Shown: piece by piece, positions 1 to 6,310 of the stretch | Layout: the number at the start of each line of letters is the position of its first letter | How positions within the stretch are numbered: position 1 is the first letter of the stretch | Source: Flavobacteriales bacterium UBA5869 | GTDB lineage: Bacteria > Bacteroidota > Bacteroidia > Flavobacteriales_D > Crocinitomicaceae | NCBI GenBank assembly: GCA_002432565.1 | Contig: DJFP01000146.1 | Span: forward strand, 12,133 to 24,132 | Reading direction: 5' to 3' | Length of the DNA: 12,000 bases | Made by a program: the position numbers and the translations under genes | The notes under the pieces: generated by a model | What the model was told of the DNA's origin: nothing | The model's input: the letters and a program-made list of their open reading frames with translations, nothing else | The model's database searches: none

Positions 1-24
1 TTTTATTCATTCGTTTGATTTCAT

Positions 25-32
25 TACATTTG
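25..32 (+). promoter_or_regulatory. Probable -7 promoter element (TACATTTG)
   Basis: TACATTTG matches the Bacteroidota -7 consensus TAnnTTTG and lies 25 bases before the start codon of the acyl-CoA dehydrogenase gene. The matching -33 TTG would fall near the window edge and is not clearly seen. Confidence 0.6.
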
Positions 33-57
33 CACCGATAATTGAAAAAAAACTCAA

Positions 58-1248
58 ATGAAATCTGATTTATATTCGCATCCGGACTATTTATTAATGG
101 ATGAATTGCTTACAGATGAGCAAAAGTTAGTACGTGACGCTGCTCGTGCGTGGGTAAAGAAAGAGGTTTCTCCAATCATCGACGAGCATTATGAGAAGGC
201 AACTTTTCCAATGCACTTGTTGAAAGGATTAGGTGAAATCGGTGCTTTTGGACCATACATTCCTGAACAATACGGAGGTCCGGGATTGGATCAGATTTCT
301 TACGGGTTGATCATGCAGGAATTGGAGCGTTGTGATTCCGGATTGCGTTCAACAGCTTCCGTTCAAAGTTCATTGGTAATGTACCCGATCTGGAAATACG
401 GAACCGAAGAACAAAAGATGAAATATTTGCCAAAATTGGCTACAGGAGAAATGATGGGTTGTTTCGGATTAACGGAGCCTGATCATGGATCTGACCCTGG
501 AAGTATGATTACCAACTTCAAGGATATGGGTGACCATTACTTGTTGAACGGGGCAAAAATGTGGATTTCCAATGCACCGTTTGCAGATATCGCAGTTGTT
601 TGGGCAAAAGATGAAAGCGGACGTATTCACGGATTAGTAGTGGAACGCGGAATGGAAGGGTTTTCAACTCCTGAAATGCATGGAAAATTATCTCTTCGCG
701 CATCTTCTACCGGTGAATTGATCTTCGTAAACGTAAAAGTTCCAAAAGAAAACTTACTTCCGGGCCGTTCAGGTTTAGGAGCTCCTTTAAGCTGTTTGGA
801 TTCTGCTCGTTTCGGAATTGCATGGGGTGCTTTGGGTGCGGCAATGGATTGTTACGATCAGGCTGTCAGATACTCCAAAGAACGTTCCCAGTTCGGTGTT
901 CCGATCGGTTCATTCCAGCTGGTACAAAAGAAATTGGCGGAAATGATTACTGAGATCACGAAAGCACAATTCATCACTTTACGTGTCGGACAATTGAGAA
1001 ACGAAGGAAGAGCAACATCTGCAATGATCTCTATGATTAAGAGAAATAACGTGGAAATTGCATTGGATATCGCTCGTGAGGCACGACAGATCCACGGAGG
1101 AATGGGAATCACAAGTGAATATTCTATGATGCGCCACATGGCAAACCTGGAATCCGTGATTACTTACGAAGGAACACATGATATCCACTTGTTGATTACA
1201 GGAATGGATGTTACGGGAATTCCGGCTTTCACAAGAGAGAAACCATAA
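58..1248 (+). CDS. gcdH: Acyl-CoA dehydrogenase, glutaryl-CoA dehydrogenase type
   Basis: The protein (396 aa) is a soluble FAD flavoenzyme of the acyl-CoA dehydrogenase superfamily. In the glutaryl-CoA dehydrogenase subgroup it oxidises and decarboxylates glutaryl-CoA to crotonyl-CoA in lysine/tryptophan breakdown. The order is an N-terminal helical domain (about 1-130), a middle beta domain containing GCFGLTEPDHGSDPGSM (134-150), and a C-terminal helical domain. Subgroup marks are DSGLRSTASVQSSLVMYP (93-110), ARFGIAWG (250-257) and ITYEGTHDIHLLITG near 368-382. Glu371 is the expected catalytic base, and Tyr370 before it fits decarboxylating members. Length is normal and the ATG follows a good -7 box. 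A strong terminator follows, so it is probably monocistronic. Substrate is inferred from family; another short-chain dicarboxyl or acyl-CoA cannot be excluded. Confidence 0.9.
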   Translation: MKSDLYSHPDYLLMDELLTDEQKLVRDAARAWVKKEVSPIIDEHYEKATFPMHLLKGLGEIGAFGPYIPEQYGGPGLDQISYGLIMQELERCDSGLRSTASVQSSLVMYPIWKYGTEEQKMKYLPKLATGEMMGCFGLTEPDHGSDPGSMITNFKDMGDHYLLNGAKMWISNAPFADIAVVWAKDESGRIHGLVVERGMEGFSTPEMHGKLSLRASSTGELIFVNVKVPKENLLPGRSGLGAPLSCLDSARFGIAWGALGAAMDCYDQAVRYSKERSQFGVPIGSFQLVQKKLAEMITEITKAQFITLRVGQLRNEGRATSAMISMIKRNNVEIALDIAREARQIHGGMGITSEYSMMRHMANLESVITYEGTHDIHLLITGMDVTGIPAFTREKP

Positions 1249-1255
1249 AGAATAA

Positions 1256-1304
1256 GTTCAAAAAGTTCAAGTGTTCAATTTTTGAACCTTTTAAACATTT
1301 GAAC
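1256..1304. repeat. Cluster of GTTCAA/TTGAAC hexamers
   Basis: Three GTTCAA copies (1256-1261, 1265-1270, 1273-1278) are followed by two inverted TTGAAC copies (1282-1287, 1299-1304). They lie between the gcdH stop codon and its terminator. The inverted copies could fold into alternative hairpins. Function unknown. Confidence 0.5.
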
Positions 1305-1318
1305 CACGTAATTAAAAG

Positions 1319-1350
1319 AACCTTCGGATGTATATCCGGAGGTTTTTTAT
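1319..1350 (+). terminator. Rho-independent terminator after gcdH
   Basis: AACCTTCGGAT pairs with ATCCGGAGGTT (11 bp, one T-G wobble) around a four-base loop, followed by a T-rich run TTTTATTTT. It ends the gcdH transcript. Confidence 0.9.
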
Positions 1351-1382
1351 TTTAGTGCCTTAAAATCTAAATATTTTAATAA

Positions 1383-1691
1383 ATGGAAAATGATATGTTA
1401 GACTCGGTTGCAATGACCAGTGCGCCGGTAAGGGACTTAGACGAGGCCGGAAGGATCTTAACAATGGGAATTATTTCTCTCCCTTTTTGTTTTGGATTGG
1501 TCGGATTGATCTTAGCCATTATTACATTGACAAAATCAGGAAAAGCGCTTTCCTTATACAGGGATTACCCGCTTCAATATACCGAATCGTCTTACAAAAA
1601 AGTAAAAGCAGGTAGAATCTGTGCCATCATCAGTTTGTGTATTTTAGGAGCGACTCTTTTACTCCTTTTTGCAGTTGGCGGAATCAGATAA
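1383..1691 (+). CDS. Small two-helix membrane protein (DUF4190/CCC-motif-like)
   Basis: The product (102 aa) has a short polar N-terminus (1-25), a hydrophobic helix about 27-50, a charged and aromatic loop (about 51-75, containing YRDYPLQY and YKKVKAGR), and a second hydrophobic helix about 77-98. This layout resembles the small DUF4190-like or 'CCC motif' membrane proteins common in Bacteroidota, whose role is unknown. The loop probably faces the cytoplasm because it is rich in lysine and arginine. No clear TAnnTTTG box was seen in front, although the gene lies behind the gcdH terminator. Its own terminator follows. The family call is from layout only and is tentative; that it is a real membrane protein is much more certain. 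Confidence 0.75.
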   Translation: MENDMLDSVAMTSAPVRDLDEAGRILTMGIISLPFCFGLVGLILAIITLTKSGKALSLYRDYPLQYTESSYKKVKAGRICAIISLCILGATLLLLFAVGGIR

Positions 1692-1719
1692 ACTTTAGAG
1701 TGATTTTATACACATTAAA

Positions 1720-1750
1720 AAAACCGTTGAAGCGATTCAGCGGTTTTCTT
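1720..1750 (+). terminator. Rho-independent terminator
   Basis: AAAACCGTTGAA and TTCAGCGGTTTT form a 12-bp stem (one T-G wobble) around GCGA, followed by CTTATT. The A-run on the left arm means it could also end the convergent minus-strand gene at 1778-2119. Confidence 0.8.
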
Positions 1751-1777
1751 ATTGGAGCATCTTTTTTCGAATGATAC

Positions 1778-2119
1778 CTAGTTCCAGTTGATTGATATCA
1801 TGGAGTCATTGAACGAATCGCGTAGACGACTTAATTTTTTTGCTGCGAGTTCATCTCCTAAATTTGCCTTAGCTTTTAGTTTGTAGTATAGGTCCAGGGA
1901 ATGTCCGTAGACATCTTGTTCCAATACATGTTTGATTTCGGAAATGCGACCGGTTACACCAATCAGGAAGTGTTCAATTTCGCCTAGTTCGTGTAATTCG
2001 TCTTCCGTTAAGTTTTTTAGCTTCAGTAATTTAGAGTAACGCGGCAATAAAACTCCCAATAAGTCGATAAATCGATCTAATTCTCGTTGAATGGCTGCCT
2101 GTTGTTCTTTAAATCCCAT
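1778..2119 (-). CDS. Hypothetical helical protein, 113 aa
   Basis: I do not recognise this protein. It is soluble, without a signal peptide or membrane helix, and almost entirely predicted helical from its composition: long charged stretches alternate with leucines, as in RELDRFIDLLGVLLPRYSKL (12-31) and LTEDELHELGEIEHFLIGV (37-55). A short helical C-terminus follows that ends in ISINWN. A helical bundle or coiled-coil dimer is plausible. It is convergent with the membrane protein gene and divergent from hemW, with a 118-bp gap upstream. The sequence TACTTTTC a few bases before the ATG is only a poor match to the -7 consensus. Start chosen at the first ATG; codon use looks like its neighbours. 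Confidence 0.7.
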   Translation of the reverse strand: MGFKEQQAAIQRELDRFIDLLGVLLPRYSKLLKLKNLTEDELHELGEIEHFLIGVTGRISEIKHVLEQDVYGHSLDLYYKLKAKANLGDELAAKKLSRLRDSFNDSMISINWN

Positions 2120-2179
2120 ATTTGAAAAGTATGTCTTTTTGCTTAACGGTAAAAATTAAAAGCTTTTTTTAACATTTGA

Positions 2180-2198
2180 CTGAAATCGGAAATTTCAG
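2180..2198. repeat. Inverted repeat CTGAAAT...ATTTCAG
   Basis: A perfect 7-bp inverted repeat with a five-base centre lies in the gap between two divergent genes. It could be an operator or a hairpin in the 5' region of either transcript. Nothing else supports a function. Confidence 0.35.
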
Positions 2199-2225
2199 AC
2201 AGTGTAAAAGCAGTCGATTAATGCC

Positions 2226-2233
2226 TAATTTTG
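2226..2233 (+). promoter_or_regulatory. -7 promoter element of hemW (TAATTTTG), leaderless layout
   Basis: An exact TAnnTTTG match stands four bases before the hemW ATG, so transcription should begin at or next to the start codon. No clear -33 TTG is seen at the usual distance. Confidence 0.6.
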
Positions 2234-2237
2234 TAAC

Positions 2238-3368
2238 ATGTCCGGCTGTTATATCCATATTCCTTTTTGCGCCCAAAAATGTAGTTACTGCGACTTTCAT
2301 TTCTCTACCAATCATTCGTACCAGGCTGAAATGGTTGATGCTTTGTGCATGGAACTGAAGATCCGATCAGAAGTTTGGAACAACGAGCAATTTGAAACTA
2401 TTTATTTCGGTGGAGGCACCCCGAGTGTACTTACCGTTGAGCAGGTGCAGATACTGATTGAACAGGTGAAAATGAATTACCTGGTATCGGATCAGGTTGA
2501 GATAACCCTGGAATGCAACCCGGATGATTGCTCTTTGGAGAACCTTGCTGCCTGGAAAAAATTGGGTGTAAACCGGCTGAGTATCGGTATACAATCTTTC
2601 AACGATGAGCAGTTGCTTTGGATGAATAGAAGCCATTCCACGTCAGACAGCCAGCTGGCAGTTCAAAATGCAAAACAGGTAGGTTTTGATGAATTGAGCC
2701 TGGACCTCATGTATGGTTTACCCAATATGACCCTGGAGGAATGGAAGAATCAGCTGCTTCAAATCATTGCTTTGAACCCGGAGCATATTTCTGCTTATTG
2801 TCTGACTGTTGAGCAGCGAACAGCCTTATTCAAATGGGTCAAAGAAGGAAAACTGGTTGTTTCTTCGAACGAACAACAGTCGGAACAGTTCGAACTATTG
2901 GTTTCAACCCTGAAGCAAGCAGGTTATGAGCAATACGAAATCTCGAATTTTGCACGGAATGAACATTATTCCAAACACAATACGGCGTATTGGAAAGGAG
3001 TGAAGTACCTGGGAATTGGTCCTTCGGCACATGGATATAACGGAAAGGAACGGTATTGGAACCAGGCGAACAACAAAACTTACATGGCAGCATTGAAGCA
3101 GGGGGATTTGCCGGAAACCATTGAAACACTTTCTTCGTTTGACCGTTTCAATGAAACATTAATGATCGGGTTGCGCACTAAATGGGGCGTTTCCAAAGAG
3201 GAATTGTTCCGGAATATTTCTCCGGATAAGGAATGGTTGAAGATCGTAAAGGATTACGAATATCAAAAATTACTCATTGAAACGCCTGAAAGATTGGTGC
3301 TTACAGAATCCGGCAGGTTGTTGGCAGATGCAATTGCTTCGGATTTGTTTATAATTGACATAGAATAA
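2238..3368 (+). CDS. hemW: Heme chaperone HemW (radical SAM, formerly CPO III-like)
   Basis: The protein (376 aa) is a cytoplasmic radical SAM protein of the HemW family. Its members resemble the oxygen-independent coproporphyrinogen III oxidase HemN but act in heme binding and transfer. Close to the N-terminus lies the cluster motif Cys11-x3-Cys15-x2-Cys18 followed by DF, as in HemW. Next come GGGTPS (58-63), ECNPDD (82-87), GVNRLSIGIQSF (110-121) and DLMYGLP (156-162). Near 230-265 is the HemW-type stretch YEISNFAR with KHNTAYW and YLGIGPSAHG. Length is typical. The ATG was chosen because the usual HemW start (YIHIPFC) follows directly. A -7 box only four bases before it predicts a leaderless mRNA. 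The downstream gene is convergent, so it is monocistronic. Confidence 0.93.
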   Translation: MSGCYIHIPFCAQKCSYCDFHFSTNHSYQAEMVDALCMELKIRSEVWNNEQFETIYFGGGTPSVLTVEQVQILIEQVKMNYLVSDQVEITLECNPDDCSLENLAAWKKLGVNRLSIGIQSFNDEQLLWMNRSHSTSDSQLAVQNAKQVGFDELSLDLMYGLPNMTLEEWKNQLLQIIALNPEHISAYCLTVEQRTALFKWVKEGKLVVSSNEQQSEQFELLVSTLKQAGYEQYEISNFARNEHYSKHNTAYWKGVKYLGIGPSAHGYNGKERYWNQANNKTYMAALKQGDLPETIETLSSFDRFNETLMIGLRTKWGVSKEELFRNISPDKEWLKIVKDYEYQKLLIETPERLVLTESGRLLADAIASDLFIIDIE

Positions 3369-3372
3369 ACAA

Positions 3373-3400
3373 GTAGGGGTGGAAAATTTTCCGCCCCTAC
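3373..3400. terminator. 28-nt palindrome, likely bidirectional terminator
   Basis: The arms GTAGGGG and CCCCTAC enclose GGAAAATTTTCC, with one T-G pair between them, giving an almost perfect 28-nt palindrome. It sits between the convergent hemW and glycosyltransferase genes (44-bp gap), so it may end both transcripts, although a long T-run is missing. A sequence of similar design occurs at 6997-7022. Confidence 0.65.
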
Positions 3401-3412
3401 TGTAATCTATAT

Positions 3413-4192
3413 TCAATTCTCTAAAGTTTCTAAACCGTATTGACACCGATAATCTTCGCGTTTTTTGCGCTCTGCAAACAAATCTTTGCTGATTTTAACC
3501 AGGTTTTCACGATTAGGTCTTTCGTGGAATAAATGGTATTGAATGGTTTTGTATCGGGTAGAAAACGGAACAATTCCAGCCTTTCGTGCTCTGAATTCCA
3601 CATCCGTATCTTCTCCGAATCCAGGGGTAACATAAGTCTCATCGAATCCGTTGATTTTTACCAGATCTGCTTTGAACCAACCCATGTTGGAACCCAGTAA
3701 AGGAACCAGTTTGCGCTGCAATAAACTCCATAAAGGAAAGCTTTCTTCTACGCTTGTGCTTTTATTCCGGATCATTTCGATGTAACCCGGAACTGTTCGT
3801 TCACCAATGCGGATTTTGCGGGAGGTTTCAACATCCAGGTTTACCCTGCGGGCGATACAGAACCTGCCCGGTTGAATATAACGCACATATTCCTTTACAA
3901 AACGCGGATGAAGCACACAGTCTCCATCAATAAAAATTAACCGTTCACTTTCGGAAGCCTTGATAGCTTTATTAAGCATTTTGGTCTTCAAAAACCCCTG
4001 ATCGGGCTGTTGTAAATGTTTGATGGGGAATAAAGGGCGAAATTTTTCGATCAATTCATCGAAACAGGGATCATCACAATCTTGTGAAATGATGACCTCA
4101 AAATCTTTTTCTTTTTGTAAAGCAACACTCCTTAGAACGGCATCCAATGCACTGATATCTTTGTAAACGGAAATAATAAGAGTTGCTTTCAC
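3413..4192 (-). CDS. Family 2 glycosyltransferase
   Basis: The product is a GT-A fold glycosyltransferase of family 2, which transfers sugars from nucleotide-sugar donors, probably to a cell-surface glycan. The acceptor is unknown. From a GTG start (259 aa) it opens with the typical first strand KATLIISVYKD. A DxD metal/donor motif lies in FIDGDCVLHP (Asp89, Asp91). The C-terminal part has GSNMGWFKADLVKINGFDE (157-175) and GFGEDTDVEFRARKAG (181-196), as in galactosyltransferase-like C-terminal domains. There is no membrane helix. An ATG 24 bases upstream would add MLIFYLCA, but that stretch contains the -7 box TATCTTTG ending four bases before the GTG, so I prefer the GTG. It is isolated, not in a visible polysaccharide cluster. 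Confidence 0.85.
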   Translation of the reverse strand: MKATLIISVYKDISALDAVLRSVALQKEKDFEVIISQDCDDPCFDELIEKFRPLFPIKHLQQPDQGFLKTKMLNKAIKASESERLIFIDGDCVLHPRFVKEYVRYIQPGRFCIARRVNLDVETSRKIRIGERTVPGYIEMIRNKSTSVEESFPLWSLLQRKLVPLLGSNMGWFKADLVKINGFDETYVTPGFGEDTDVEFRARKAGIVPFSTRYKTIQYHLFHERPNRENLVKISKDLFAERKKREDYRCQYGLETLEN

Positions 4193-4196
4193 GGCG

Positions 4197-4204
4197 CAAA
4201 GATA
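4197..4204 (-). promoter_or_regulatory. -7 promoter element of glycosyltransferase (TATCTTTG), leaderless layout
   Basis: On the minus strand TATCTTTG is followed by four bases and then GTG AAA GCA. This position decides the start codon, because an upstream ATG would lie before the transcription start. Confidence 0.6.
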
Positions 4205-4268
4205 GAAAATTAACATTTACTATTTAGTAACCTTTTGGAATAGTTGCGGACGGAATTTGATTGCCCGC

Positions 4269-4276
4269 TAAATTTG
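4269..4276 (+). promoter_or_regulatory. -7 promoter element of amidase gene (TAAATTTG), leaderless layout
   Basis: TAAATTTG ends four bases before the ATG. A TTG at 4244-4246 lies 22 bases upstream and may be the -33 element. Confidence 0.6.
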
Positions 4277-4280
4277 TGGA

Positions 4281-5207
4281 ATGCAGTTAGTTTATACCTT
4301 TTTAGTTTTTGTATTTCTTTCCCTCCATTCGACAGGGCAGGGAATTACAATTTTGATCGATCCGGGGCATGGAGGTTCGGATCCGGGACATGAAGCTGCG
4401 GACAAGAATTTACTTCCCGAAAAAGATCTTACTTTAAAGATTGCACTAAAATTCGGGACCTACCTTTCGGAGCGCCTTGAAAATGTAACGGTTCTTTATA
4501 CGCGAACAGATGATCGTTATCCCACTTTAGATGAAAGGGTAAATATGGCCAATTCAAAAAAGGTAGACTATTTCATTTCGGTGCATATCAACGGTAGTCC
4601 GAATACGAGTATCAAAGGCACGGAGTCGCATGTGCATTCCATGAGCTCCAAAAAATCAGTAAAACTGGCAAGAGCTTTTGAAAACGAATTTAAAACTAGA
4701 GCAGGCCGTAAGTCAAGAGGCGTGAAGGATTCCGATGATCGTGAGCATTCCCTTCAGGTGCTGAAATTCACAGAAATGACGAGCGTGCTGGTGGAATGTG
4801 GTTTTATGACCAATGTTTCGGAAGCGAACTACCTGAATACTTCGTACGGGCAGGATGTAATTGCATCTGCTTTGTTCCGTGCGATGCGCAGTCATTTGCA
4901 GGAAACACATCAAAACATTTCATTCACCAAAAAAACCGCATCTCCATCGGATAACTCCAAACCGGATACTTCTTCGGATAAAACCTACAGCGTGCAGATT
5001 ATGAGTTCGAAAGAATGGCTGGACACTGAAAAAGGCAGTTTTAAAAACCTGAAACACGCTGTAAGCCGTTCACAGGTAGCACAATCCGGTTACCGCTACA
5101 AATATTTTTCCGGAAGTTTTTCTTCCAAATCAGAAGCGGACGACTATTGTAATGAGGTGAAAAAGAAGGGTTTCCCTGATTCAATTGTGGTAGAAAGAAA
5201 GAATTAG
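4281..5207 (+). CDS. N-acetylmuramoyl-L-alanine amidase with SPOR-like domain
   Basis: This secreted zinc amidase cuts the bond between muramic acid and the stem peptide of peptidoglycan, usually during cell separation. Residues 1-20 form a signal peptide. The Amidase_3 domain (about 22-208) shows IDPGHGGSDPG with His30, the second ligand Glu47 in LPEKDLT, SVHINGS with His102, KGTESHVHS, and the catalytic Glu172 in VLVECGFMTN. A Ser/Asp/Lys linker (about 213-234) leads to a SPOR-like domain (235-308, beginning TYSVQIMSS), which in this family binds denuded glycan at division sites. A SPOR domain at this place is common in Bacteroidota amidases. Length is normal (308 aa). It is divergent from the glycosyltransferase gene and has its own promoter. 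Which amidase paralog it is cannot be told. Confidence 0.92.
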   Translation: MQLVYTFLVFVFLSLHSTGQGITILIDPGHGGSDPGHEAADKNLLPEKDLTLKIALKFGTYLSERLENVTVLYTRTDDRYPTLDERVNMANSKKVDYFISVHINGSPNTSIKGTESHVHSMSSKKSVKLARAFENEFKTRAGRKSRGVKDSDDREHSLQVLKFTEMTSVLVECGFMTNVSEANYLNTSYGQDVIASALFRAMRSHLQETHQNISFTKKTASPSDNSKPDTSSDKTYSVQIMSSKEWLDTEKGSFKNLKHAVSRSQVAQSGYRYKYFSGSFSSKSEADDYCNEVKKKGFPDSIVVERKN

Positions 5208-5219
5208 CCTGAAATGTAT

Positions 5220-5227
5220 TACTTTTG
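5220..5227 (+). promoter_or_regulatory. -7 promoter element of ssb (TACTTTTG)
   Basis: An exact TAnnTTTG match lies 44 bases before the ssb ATG, giving a leader of about 38-40 nt. No -33 TTG is obvious. Confidence 0.5.
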
Positions 5228-5271
5228 TGAGGAGACACACTTCAATACATTAATTTACCAGCATATAGATT

Positions 5272-5724
5272 ATGGCAACTGTTTTTGAAACACGCTTAAT
5301 TGGAAATATTGGAAAGGACGCCGTTGTGAAACAAATGGAGCGCGGAGTCATTGCAGTAAATTTTCCGGTTGCGCACAATAAGAATTGGCGCGATAAGCGT
5401 ACAGGAGAAGCAAGGACCAAAACAACTTGGGTAAATTGCACGATTTGGAAAAAAGAAGGCGCGAATATGCGTATCCTGGATTTCCTGAAAAAAGGAGCTT
5501 TGGTTGAATTGGTCGGAACACCGTTCGCGAAATCCTTTACACAGGAAGATGGTTCTTCCAGGTCTGAGATCCGTTTGAATGTTTCCAGGACAAACATCTT
5601 AAGACCTGCAAAATGTGAGGATGATCTTCCATTCGACATGATTGATGATAACGAATCGCCATGTGAAGAAGAGGGGTGTGACGCAGGTTTGGACGATTTT
5701 ACACTGAGTGAAGACGATTTTTAG
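5272..5724 (+). CDS. ssb: Single-stranded DNA-binding protein
   Basis: The protein (150 aa) coats single-stranded DNA in replication, recombination and repair. The N-terminal OB-fold (about 1-112) has the family pattern: TRLIGNIGKDAVVK, then VAVN-like IAVNFPVAHN, TTWVNCTIWKKEGANM, LKKGALVELVGTPFAKSF and SEIRLNVSRTNIL. A short acidic tail follows, rich in Asp and Glu and ending in LSEDDF, the expected partner-binding tip of SSB. The tail is short because the glycine/proline-rich linker usual between core and tip is almost absent. The gene has its own promoter and stands alone before the tRNA gene. It could be the main or a secondary SSB; the full tail favours a working protein. Confidence 0.92.
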   Translation: MATVFETRLIGNIGKDAVVKQMERGVIAVNFPVAHNKNWRDKRTGEARTKTTWVNCTIWKKEGANMRILDFLKKGALVELVGTPFAKSFTQEDGSSRSEIRLNVSRTNILRPAKCEDDLPFDMIDDNESPCEEEGCDAGLDDFTLSEDDF

Positions 5725-5786
5725 CATTGAAAGTCAGGCTAGTACTGGATTTAATTAAAAATAATTTCATTTTTTTTTAATCGGGC

Positions 5787-5818
5787 TTGTAGAAAACACA
5801 ATTCTTTGTCTATATTTG
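5787..5818 (+). promoter_or_regulatory. Promoter of tRNA-Asn (TTG, 21 bp, TATATTTG)
   Basis: A -33 TTG at 5787-5789 is separated by 21 bases from a -7 TATATTTG at 5811-5818, 18 bases before the mature tRNA. This is one of the most complete Bacteroidota-type promoters in the window. Confidence 0.75.
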
Positions 5819-5836
5819 CAACCGCGAAAGCAAGAT

Positions 5837-5910
5837 TCCTTCTTAGCTCAGTTGGTTAGAGCATCTGACTGTTAATCAGAGGGTCGCTGGTTCGAGCCCA
5901 GCAGAGGGAG
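5837..5910 (+). tRNA. tRNA-Asn (anticodon GTT)
   Basis: All arms fold. The acceptor TCCTTCT pairs with AGAGGGA (one T-G), the D stem is GCTC/GAGC, the anticodon stem TCTGA/TCAGA has loop CTGTTAA, and the T stem GCTGG/CCAGC has loop TTCGAGC. The discriminator base is G, as expected for asparagine. The anticodon GTT is at 5871-5873. CCA is not encoded (CAA follows). The length is 74 nt. A partial, broken copy lies at 6218-6322. Confidence 0.96.
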
Positions 5911-6017
5911 CAAAAAAGTCATCAGAAATGGTGACTTTTTGTTTTATATGACCTACTATATTTACATTATTTATTCAATTTCCATTGATCGTTATTATGT
6001 TGGTTATTCTTCAGATC
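5899..6017 (+). repeat. Direct repeat, copy A (119 bp; tRNA 3' end to GIY-YIG codon 23)
   Basis: This segment recurs at 6311-6429 with 117 of 119 bases the same by eye (differences at 5971/6383 and 6013/6425). It covers the tRNA 3' arm, the terminator and the first codons of the GIY-YIG gene. Homology continues leftward through the tRNA as blocks broken by insertions. Confidence 0.95.
5913..5945 (+). terminator. Terminator of tRNA-Asn with GAAA tetraloop
   Basis: AAAAAGTCATCA and TGGTGACTTTTT form a 12-bp stem (one T-G) closed by GAAA, followed by GTTTT. It begins two bases after the tRNA. An identical copy is at 6325-6352. Confidence 0.9.
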
Positions 6018-6256
6018 CCTGGCTTCGTTTGGGTCAGCATTTGAGTAACACAAAAGACAAGTATACAGGAAAAGTTACTGATTGGATACTGTTAGCTGTT
6101 TTTGAAGTTTCAGAATCGAAATCCGATGCAATACGTATGGAACGCTTCCTTAAAAAACAGAAATCACGGAAATTAATTGAACAATTGTGTTCTCCGGATT
6201 TCATACCGACCGGATATTTAACTCAGTTGGTTAGAGTCCCGCACGTGCGGGATTAA
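5948..6256 (+). CDS. Small GIY-YIG endonuclease-like protein with tRNA-derived C-terminus
   Basis: The protein (102 aa) holds a single GIY-YIG nuclease domain: YYIYIIYS (3-10) as the first strand, RYYVGYSSD (15-23) as the YVG strand, Arg27 and His31 in RLGQH, and the metal-binding Glu65 in AIRMERFLKKQKSRK. All key residues are present, so it may be active. Short genes of this family often sit beside tRNA or rRNA genes in Bacteroidota; their target is unknown. The ATG is preferred over a TTG nine bases upstream that lies inside the terminator. The core ends near residue 82. The tail is odd: LTQLVR (91-96) is read from tRNA D-arm sequence, VPHVRD (97-102) from a 16-nt palindrome, and the TAA falls in the former anticodon loop. 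It has no promoter of its own that I can see. Confidence 0.85.
   Translation: MTYYIYIIYSISIDRYYVGYSSDPWLRLGQHLSNTKDKYTGKVTDWILLAVFEVSESKSDAIRMERFLKKQKSRKLIEQLCSPDFIPTGYLTQLVRVPHVRD
6237..6252. repeat. 16-nt perfect palindrome inside tRNA copy (hairpin 1)
   Basis: TCCCGCACGTGCGGGA is a perfect palindrome. It takes the place of ten tRNA bases between the D arm and the anticodon loop. It differs at only three positions, all in the centre, from the element at 6295-6310, giving TCCCGYACRTRCGGGA. Confidence 0.9.
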
Positions 6257-6265
6257 TCAGAGGGT

Positions 6266-6285
6266 TTCTGCATAGACGGAACAAG
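6266..6285. repeat. 20-nt insertion with 16-nt weak hairpin (hairpin 2)
   Basis: These 20 bases are added cleanly between GGGT and CGCTGG of the tRNA copy. The first 16 (6266-6281) fold as TTCTG/CGGAA (one T-G pair) around CATAGA. This is a third hairpin of the same size but different sequence; the remaining CAAG is unexplained. Confidence 0.55.
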
Positions 6286-6294
6286 CGCTGGTTC

Positions 6295-6310
6295 TCCCGT
6301 ACATACGGGA
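6295..6310. repeat. 16-nt palindrome inside tRNA copy (hairpin 3)
   Basis: TCCCGTACATACGGGA has 7-bp arms around CA and replaces five bases of the T loop/stem. It is a sister of the element at 6237-6252. Confidence 0.9.

Noticed and set aside
2176..2358. 60-codon plus-strand frame overlapping the hemW start
   Set aside because: It is a shifted frame of hemW DNA without a recognisable protein.
4193..4216. ATG start 24 bases upstream for the glycosyltransferase
   Set aside because: The added residues overlap a perfect -7 box, and the family normally starts at the first beta strand encoded from the GTG.
5939..5947. TTG start for the GIY-YIG gene
   Set aside because: It lies inside the terminator stem and run of T. 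ATG three codons later fits the family start better.
6237..6310. Insertion sequence ends
   Set aside because: There is no transposase, no target duplication was found, and the elements are only 16 nt.
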